From: Elephas maximus indicus
Taxonomy: Eukaryota; Chordata; Mammalia; Proboscidea; Elephantidae
Reading direction: 5' to 3'
Assembly (NCBI RefSeq): GCF_024166365.1
Contig: NC_064824.1
Coordinates: 41,330,608 to 41,394,607 of the forward strand
DNA: 64,000 nucleotides
The notes under the pieces were generated by a model that saw only the letters and a list, made by a program, of their open reading frames with translations, was not told the origin of the DNA and did no database searches. Made by a program: the position numbers and the translations under genes. Shown piece by piece: positions 57,544-64,000 of the stretch; position 1 is the first letter of the stretch, and the number at the start of each line of letters is the position of its first letter.

Positions 57544-58480
57544 TGAGGGTAAGTCAAAAAGTATTGCTACCAGGGTTCCAGCTCATACATGCACGGGTTT
57601 ATTCCAAACAAAACATGTCTCTGCGATCAGTGGATGGCTGCAGACAATTCTCTCAGTAATACACTTGTCTTAGTCTTGTTAGGGTGCCTTTCAAAAAAAG
57701 GATACTTTTTGTGTCATGGGGAAAAAAAAAGTGTTTTGAGGTCAGGGCTAATATCAAAATTTTAACAACACTCAAGTGGATATCTTCCCAAATCATTGAA
57801 TCTTTGCAACCAGTTTATGGGAACACTGCCCCACATAAAACAACAGTTTTTAGATGAATCAAGCATTTTAAGGAAGGTAGGTTAGGAGGACCTCAAAGAT
57901 GAGCCAAGAGAGGAAAGACTGCTCAGAAGGCTATGGTGACTACTTTTGGGTACTCCCAAGGGGTAATCTTCATTGAATTTCTTGAAGGACACAGGATGAT
58001 CACAGGGGTTTATTATGAAGAAGTTTTTTTTTTTTTCTTTTTTAAATTGAGAACTGCATTGGTGAGAAAAAGGCAGGAAAGTTGTACTGAGGAATTTTTT
58101 TTTTCCATCACGAAAATGTACTTGCTCATACTTCGAGGGTAGCAAGGGTTCCTATGAGAATTTCACTGGGAGTGCTTACCCCATCTACCCTACAGCCCTG
58201 ATCTTGTCCCTTCAGACTTCTTTTTGTTCCCAAAACACAAAGAAAATTTAAAAGGAACACAATTTGAGTCCCTCAATGTTGTCAAAACTGCTATTTTGAC
58301 ATGGGGTAAGTCGAAGAGCACAGAATTCTTCAGGAAAGGGCTACAGAGATGGAAACACCGCCTTCAGAAGTGTACAGATCTACATGGAGGATATGTCAAG
58401 AAACAATATCTTCACATTTTGATATTTTTGTTTAAGAAAGTTTTCTATCATTTTGTACCAGTACTTCTTGACTTACCTCA
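57544..58480 (+). mobile_element. mariner DNA transposon
   Basis: Terminal inverted repeats: TGAGGGTAAGTCAAAAAGTA at 57544 and, reversed, TGAGGTAAGTCAAGAAGTAC ending at 58480. TA at 57542-57543 lies on the left; the right side reads TG, so the TA duplication has mutated there. At 937 bp it is shorter than the ~1.3 kb of intact mariners, because the transposase gene has lost a central segment. Inserted between two ERVL-like copies. Confidence 0.9.
57737..58440 (+). pseudogene. mariner transposase (decayed, internally deleted)
   Basis: Decayed Tc1/mariner transposase, a cut-and-paste enzyme that binds the inverted repeats and inserts at TA. Visible: a helix-turn-helix-like stretch, HKTTVFRWIKHFKEGR (57836), then, after a gap, a catalytic-domain stretch VTTFGYSQGVIFIEFLEG and ITGVYYEE (57934-58020), and the C-terminal SDFFLFPKHKENLKG-like block (58216), followed by RWKHRLQKC (58350). 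The first catalytic Asp segment falls in the deleted part or is unrecognisable; the HDNAPAH-type segment is scrambled at ~58108. Poly(T) runs at 58025 and 58097 add frameshifts. Not active. Confidence 0.85.
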
Positions 58481-58509
58481 TGTAACGACACCGTGCTAAC
58501 TTTAGACAG

Positions 58510-59295
58510 ATAAACAGGAAAAGATATGCAGTGTGTAGAATTAAGGCAGCGAGGTTTTGTAAAAATGGCATGGGGGCAGTGTCTCACTTCACAAGGGGGA
58601 AGGAGAATCAAGATCAACAGCCTAAGGCTGATTCCTACTAGGCAGAGGTCAGATATACCTCCTTTCTCCTCCATCTTTACCAAATTTGACACCAACCGTC
58701 CCTCCCACAGCGCTCTTTACTTACGTGCTTAGTTCAATAATTCATTGCAATGGCCACACAGAGCTTACAGACAATACTCAAGATTATGGGCTTTTATTAG
58801 GGAAGTAACAGGTTATAATTCAGGTTGAGGAATCCTCGGGATACAATTCTTCCATCAAGGCAGCCTCTTCCCAGCTGCCCTCACAGCCATGCCTCTCTCT
58901 GGCCCTTTCAGCCTGGGTAAGTATTACAAAACTCTTTTAACTCTGTTGATAAATGTCCAAAGGCACCCCATTTCACCAGTAAGCCTCCTGCCCGAAGGCA
59001 CTTAGATTTCTTGCTCTGTGGGCTAGGAAGCCCACTGCACCGTCACCTGCCAGTCTCTCCTGCCACTGCTTCTCTGTCAGTACTTCTCAAACACCTTGTT
59101 CCTTCCTTGGTGGTGTTGGGATCCTCTCTTTCCGGCCTCTGGCATGGCTCACCTCAAGCTCCGTGGGATGGCAAAATTGACCAGTCCCTTTGGTGGGCCA
59201 CAGTTACTCTATCTTCACAGTCCCGCCCAATCACCTGGCTGGGAGTTAGAAGACCATAGCAAGAAAGACCACACAAAAGCAATCCATCACACCGC
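58510..59295 (-). mobile_element. ERVL-like LTR with leader, minus strand
   Basis: Inverted copy of the 40890 element. Matching blocks on the minus strand include TCAGCCTTAGGCTGTTGATC (58625), the primer-site region GGTTGGTGTCAAATTTGG (58690), AATAAAAGCCCATAATC (58793) and CAATCACCTGGCTGGGAGTT on the plus strand (59228). Leader starts at ~58700 and runs left to ~58530. No coding region. Confidence 0.7.
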
Positions 59296-59380
59296 GGGTT
59301 TGTTCAGTGATTATTATGGTATTGTGTCAAAAATTAGTGCTCTAGATTTTGCCTTCAGAGCACTTGGTTTATAACAACAA

Positions 59381-59445
59381 CTTTTTCTCCCTCCCTCCCC
59401 CCTCTTTCTTCCTTTCTCCCTCCCTCTCTCACTATCTTTCTCTAT
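59381..59445. repeat. CT-rich tract
   Basis: CCCTCCCTCCCCCCTCTTTC-type low-complexity polypyrimidine. Confidence 0.88.
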
Positions 59446-59458
59446 GGCTGATATCCTC

Positions 59459-59575
59459 ATTACACTGTAAGCTCCCCTAATTGCAGACACCATGCCTAGT
59501 TTTTAGTCACAGTATCCCAACACCTAGCACAGTGCCCCCAAGTACTCAGAAGGTGTTCAATATTGTCCAAGAACA
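59459..59575 (+). mobile_element. L2 3' end, plus strand
   Basis: CACTGTAAGCTCCCCTAATT, then CACCTAGCACAGTGCCCCCA and AGGTGTTCAATA is the L2 end in sense orientation. Confidence 0.75.
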
Positions 59576-60040
59576 ATTTAATGCATCTCAAATATGTAAT
59601 AATAATATTAAAGCTCTGGATTAGGAAAGAAAAAACTTAGGTCTTATCCTGCCCTGAGTCATGTGACATTATAATATCTTTCTTTCCTGATAAGTAAAAA
59701 CAAATTCCTTGACCAGAAACTTCCAAGATAACTCTTGGATCCAAAATTCTATGAATCTGTTAAATGAGCTATACTGAAAATGTTGAAGCAGATTTATCTG
59801 GAGTCAAAAAAAAGCTTCTCCTAAAAACCTGTTTCCATCTTGGTTTACTTCAAACTGTGCCAATGATATTTGAAGAAGGCAAATGCCTTGTAGACATTGT
59901 GCCCTGTCCCACAATCCCTAGCAGCTGACCTCTTTGCCATTGCTGTGGATCCAGCCATGCTCAGATGAGCCAACTGATGTCTTGCCTGCCTCAGCTAGAT
60001 CATGCTTTCCTTGCTTTTTGCTTCAGACTTCTCTGTAGTT
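59576..60040. other. Unassigned DNA
   Basis: No gene or repeat recognised. Confidence 0.45.
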
Positions 60041-60211
60041 GGAAACCCTGGTGGCATAGTGGCTAGGAGCTACGGCTGCTAACTAAAAGGTTGGCAGTTG
60101 GAGTCCACCAGGCGTTCCTCGGAAACCCTATGGGGCAGTTCTACTTTGTCCTATAGGATCGCTATGAGTTGGAATTGACTAGATGGCAATGGGTTTGGTT
60201 TGGTTTTGGTT
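60041..60211 (+). mobile_element. AfroSINE, full length, plus strand
   Basis: GGAAACCCTGGTGGCATAGT head, GATCGCTATGAGTTGGAATT tail, GGTTTGGTTTGGTTTTGG end. Flanked by TTCTCTGTAGTT (60029-60040) and TTCTCTGCAGTT (60212-60223), 11 of 12. Best sense copy for a consensus. Confidence 0.95.
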
Positions 60212-60503
60212 TTCTCTGCAGTTGCAGAGTGAAAGGCTATGCATGTGCACAACAGGAAGGGCAGAGGAATTCGCATCTCAGGGTGACCTTTGACTAATGA
60301 GGAGTGGGAACCATGTAGAAATGCTCCCTTCTGTGATCTCAGGCAGACAATTCTATGGTGCATTCCACATGGTTTTTCAGGGAATCCTCAGTATCATTAA
60401 GCCCCAATTTCCTGCAGTGGTAATCAGTCCAAGGATACTTTCACTCCTTTCCGTTTTGCTCTTTCCAGCCCTGCCCCCTTGCTCCCTGGGGGGAACTTCA
60501 CAG

Positions 60504-60538
60504 CCTGTAGCTCTTAACCACTGTACCACCAGGGCTCC
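60504..60538 (-). mobile_element. AfroSINE head fragment, minus strand
   Basis: TAGCTCTTAACCACTGTACC then ACCAGGGCTCC is the tRNA-derived head only. A SINE with only its 5' head is unusual, since truncation normally removes the 5' side; later deletion is likely. Confidence 0.8.
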
Positions 60539-61611
60539 TCCAAAATGGAGTACCTGCTCACAAATCCTTCTCTTGAGCTCTGCTTTGGGGGAGAACTCAA
60601 GGAATTCTTTTGGATCAATGTAAGTACACAGAGCTCACATTACTCAATGGAGATGCTTCTGAAATTTTGAGTATAATTTAAATTGTTTTAAAGCGTTGTT
60701 ACATTCACCGACACATTTAAATTTCAGAAATACTTTATCCTCATTTTGTTATGAGTCTTTAATTGGCATAGACTTCTACCACTTTAAGTATCCCACCTCA
60801 GGTATAGTCTAGCTTCTTTATCAAACACATAATGGTTTGTAAAATAATATTTAAATGTACTAGACATTTTTCCTATTTAAAGAAACTGAAGAAAAAATTC
60901 CTTTGCCAGTAAAAACAAAATTATTTATTTGCTAACATGTGTATTTTCATAAATTTGAACTTGGTCTCTAGTTTTATAATATCAAGTTTGTATAGACTTT
61001 ACTCCTTATTACTGGTTGCCTTTACTTGAACTTGAAATTTTTTTTCCCCCATTTCCAGGGTAACGAAAATGTTCCCCCCCGGCCCCCCAGCTTCAAATAT
61101 GTTAAAATACGTAGTATAGACACATAGGTATTTCTCTTTTACTTGGGAAAAAAAGAAAATATTTTTCTTATGCTGTGCCTCAACCCATTAATCTTGATCC
61201 TATATATGCTATTAATTATGCTTAAATGTATTTTGCTTATATAATTTGTGAACATCCAATAACTCAGGACTTTCAAATTATCTGTCTTCCATGTAGACAC
61301 TTTGATTACTAGAACATTCCTAAAGCTAGAAGAAGGAATAATAACATAGGATTAAAACTATGAATCACCTTTTGATTAAACACTCGGCAGCCTTTGTTGC
61401 TAAATCTTCAATCAGAGAATAACTCTAAGTCTCATTTAAACCTGTAGATATGAATTCAGTATTGATCCACGTAACCTGGTAGAAGGAATACATATTCACT
61501 GAGATCATTGTTTGAACTTATACTGGATAGAGAACCACCAAACTTAAGGCTCTCACAGTCAGGTGGAGAGACACACATGTAAAGAAGCCAAGGAAAGTTA
61601 ATACAGGCTAG
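60539..61611. other. Unassigned DNA
   Basis: C7-GG-C6 run at 61074-61088. A possible L2 trace at 61555-61600. No gene supported. Confidence 0.45.
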
Positions 61612-61815
61612 TGGATAAAAGCCAAGGCTCTGAAGCTGTAGTCTGTGGGTTGGATGCTAGACTTGTCTGCCCTGAGGGGTTCCATCTCCTTTGCTAAGAA
61701 ATACAGATCTGAATAGGACCTACATTAGAGGGATGTGTTAGGATTAAATGAATTACTATTTATAAACTACATACAAAAGTACCTGGCATATAATAATTAT
61801 GTAGTAAGTTTTCGC
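61612..61815 (+). mobile_element. MIR, plus strand
   Basis: GGATAAAAGCCAAGGCTCTG, TGTTAGGATTAAATGAATTA, then AAGTACCTGGCATATAATAA in MIR order. Confidence 0.7.
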
Positions 61816-61884
61816 TTTTTTTAATTGGAAATATGATATAGAGTAGTAAGCTCAAAGACAAAAGTGAGTCTGGGGATTCTACAA

Positions 61885-62338
61885 CTCCTGTGTCAATTTG
61901 TCATACCGTGGTGGCTTGTGTGTTGCTATGATGCTGGGAGCGTTACCACCTGCATTTCAAATACCATCAGGGTCACCTGTGGGGAACAGGATTCAGCAAA
62001 GCTTCTAGATGAAGATAAACTAGGAAGAAAAAAAAAAAAAAAAACTAGTGCGGGCCTGATAATCTATTTCTTGAAAATTAGCTCATAAACCTTATAAATC
62101 ACGACAGAACATTGTCCAACCCACTTGCTTTGGACAGGTCATCAGGAGGGATGAGGACATCATGTTTGATGAAGTAGAGGGCCAGCAAGGGTGAGAGAGC
62201 CTCATGTGAGATAGATTGGCACAATGGCTGCAATCATGGACTTGAACATGCCAGCAAACATGAGGCTGATGTAGGTCTGGGCAATGTTTTGCTCTGTTGT
62301 ACATAAGGTCAGCATGAGTAGGAGCTGACTTGATGTCA
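61885..62338 (+). mobile_element. RTE miniature: 5' leader joined to 3' end
   Basis: 61885-62125 matches the RTE leader (TGTGTCAATTTGTCATACCG, then CATTTCAAATACCATCAGGG) and 62128-62338 matches the RTE C-terminal end and tail (GGACAGGTCATCAGGAGGGA to GAGCTGACTTGATGTCACTT). Endonuclease and reverse transcriptase, ~2.8 kb, are absent. An A17 run sits at 62027-62043. No (AAC)n tail or clear duplication. Confidence 0.85.
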
Positions 62339-62352
62339 CTTCTCCATCCATG

Positions 62353-62406
62353 CCACCTTCCTTCCCTCCATTTCTTCTTCTCTCTCCTTCCCTCCCTCCC
62401 TCCCCG
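62353..62406. repeat. CT-rich tract, (TCCC)n-like
   Basis: Low-complexity C/T tract abutting the RTE miniature. Confidence 0.85.
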
Positions 62407-62412
62407 CCTGCA

Positions 62413-63847
62413 TACCTTCATGCCTACATGCCTGGAGATTATGGAATCCCACACATGGTGGAACTAAAAGTTGATGGATGGTTCCTTATTGTCTATAAGT
62501 TAAGAAGTGAAATCAGAGTCCTACAGTCCAAATGGAGATGAGGTTGGTTATGAGGCACAAAGAGGCAGTGGGTTTGAGAATAGCCCTCAGTGACGAATGA
62601 AAGCAAGACATACTGAAGTATAAGGACTATACGTGAAATCTGGAGACAAACTATATTGGAGGGTAAAGGCATAGTAGAAAGAAGTGGAAAATATATATGG
62701 AAGGGAAACAAGCTCTCAGTAGAGCCATGGAAGAAATAATGAAGTTATTACCTCAGTGGTTAACCTAAAACTTTGTCATTAGTGTATTTATTGCAGTCAT
62801 TATTAGCACCTTAAATTGTAACTTTTGACTTTAAAGTTCTAATCATTGTTTGGGATATGAGGAACTCAGAATTTCATAATTTAAAAACTACTGCATTTTT
62901 ATAGATTTTGTAGGTCTTCATGTTTATTCTACATATTATTATGTTTCCTTACCTGTAAAATGAATTTGGTACTGTTAAATCAAGTATATTCTCATTTAAA
63001 TCTTATTCCTAGGTACATTTTAAGCTATAAAATTTCACATGTTATGGTTTCTGCTTGGCAAGTTTTCTCAGAGCGTATGGTTGAGTTCATGCACGCTTTT
63101 ATATTGTGCATAGATATTAACAATGGTTTTAAGAAATTAGATAATATATTACATTGCTGTATTTCATTTGTTAATGTCAGACTGGAAAATAACCTTTTTC
63201 CTAAAAATGAAAGGATTGATAATGCTTTACTTCCTGACATAAAGTAGTCTTGGCACACACATAAAAAAAAGGCCATGAAAGCATGTATTTGTCTTCAAAG
63301 AACAACAACAACAAAAAATTTAGGAAAGGTTGAAAACTTGCTAGGATTTTAAATCAATATTTGTATGACAGCTTTTTATCTACTGCCTGGAAGAAATAAA
63401 AACACATTAAACTCTTTATGAAAAGTAAGTTAGAGTAACTGAGAATATTTTCAATCACATAATAAAGATTCATTTCAGACATAAACAATGACTTTCTGTG
63501 AGCTCTGTCTACCCTGACATCTAACGAATTCAGAATGACATTCACTATCCAACAGGGTTTTTCCTTCTGAAAACACAGCCCGCTAAGATTCCCTAAACTA
63601 CTCCACCTCTTTGGTTCCTGTGTAAAACACTGGGGCAAGCACGAGAAACCAAAATTGCCATGGGGAGGCTTAAGCAGAGTTTTCTTAGAAGCCCCTAGTT
63701 GTCAAACCAGGCCTTCAGATCCTGGATTTCTTCTGGCCAGGTACCAGAAAAGAGGAGGAGGGATGAAGAAAAAGGACCATGGGGGGTTATTCTACTGCAA
63801 GTTGACCACATCCCCAAGCTCTACATAGTGATACATCAATATTCATT
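62413..63847. other. Unassigned DNA
   Basis: Frames of 94-95 codons at 62960 and 63354 lack motifs. No repeat family recognised. Confidence 0.45.
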
Positions 63848-64000
63848 CATTCATTTCTCCATTCGATTTATGCAGTAACTCTTTTGTACTGGGATACATT
63901 AGCGAATAAAGCAAAATCTCTCTCTCAGTATAGTTCAGGAGACAGACAAGATAAAAATAAATAAGTGATAAGTCACATGGCAATATATGCCGGGTGTGTT
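63848..64000 (-). mobile_element. L2 3' end, minus strand, runs off the window
   Basis: ATTCATTCATTCATTTCTCC, then AGCGAATAAAGCAAAATCTC and GGAGACAGACAAGATAAAAA are the reversed L2 3' UTR. Its upstream part lies beyond 64000. Confidence 0.75.

Noticed and set aside
60297..60623. 108-codon plus-strand frame
   Set aside because: It crosses an AfroSINE head fragment at 60504-60538 and lacks motifs.
1..64000. Bacterial or phage defence, toxin or biosynthetic gene clusters
   Set aside because: No operon-like run of frames, no ribosome binding sites and no long intact coding sequence. Composition and repeats are those of a mammalian nuclear genome.

Overview
This window looks like non-coding nuclear DNA from an afrotherian mammal, most likely an elephant or a close paenungulate. 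The clue is the repeat content. There are about fifteen clear copies or partial copies, plus several small remnants, of a tRNA-headed SINE with the AfroSINE body (A-box TGGCATAGTGG at 60052, B-box GTTCGAATCC read on the minus strand near 38525), and about ten segments of an RTE-clade (BovB-like) LINE that shares its 3' end with that SINE. L1, L2, MIR, MaLR and ERVL-type LTRs and a mariner transposon are also present. I find no host protein-coding exon, tRNA, rRNA, CRISPR array or bacterial-style operon. Every long reading frame I could place belongs to a decayed transposable element or is antisense to one.

Layout. 1-3.2 kb: mostly unassigned DNA with a (GT)21 microsatellite, an old L1 3' end, one SINE and a MIR. 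3.2-12.06 kb: L1 sequence on the minus strand, broken by a nearly full-length RTE (5.0-8.2 kb), a SINE, and a second inverted RTE that itself holds a SINE; its 5' end carries ~70 bp G-rich tandem units. 12-24 kb: quiet DNA with L1 3'-UTR pieces, RTE 3' ends, SINEs and two tail-only insertions with target duplications. 24-28 kb: RTE RT-region and RTE 5'-region placed head to tail, then a MaLR LTR. 28-36 kb: the largest repeat-poor block. 36-43 kb: LTRs, an RTE with two nested SINEs, and a long dispersed L2 remnant cut by later LTR insertions. 43-51 kb: SINE-rich. 51.3-54.6 kb: an RTE with a 5' inversion that fits twin priming. 55-59.3 kb: L2, two ERVL-like LTR/leader copies in opposite orientation, and a mariner between them. 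59-64 kb: SINEs, MIR, an RTE miniature joining only the 5' and 3' ends, and an L2 running off the window.

How the parts relate. The RTE reading frame ends with its stop codon inside the start of the (AAC)n tail, and the last ~37 bp before the tail are shared with AfroSINE. This fits the SINE being copied by the RTE machinery. Target-site duplications of 7-15 bp are visible for many insertions, and nesting gives an order: L2 and MIR oldest, then L1/LTR/mariner, then RTE, then most AfroSINEs. I did not find a new functional system. The interesting material is mechanistic: tail-only insertions, a 16-bp SINE-tail insertion, a twin-primed RTE, a permuted RTE pair, a ~40 bp tandem array in an LTR U3, and a 5'-3' RTE miniature. 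All family names are from memory of consensus sequences; no database search was possible.
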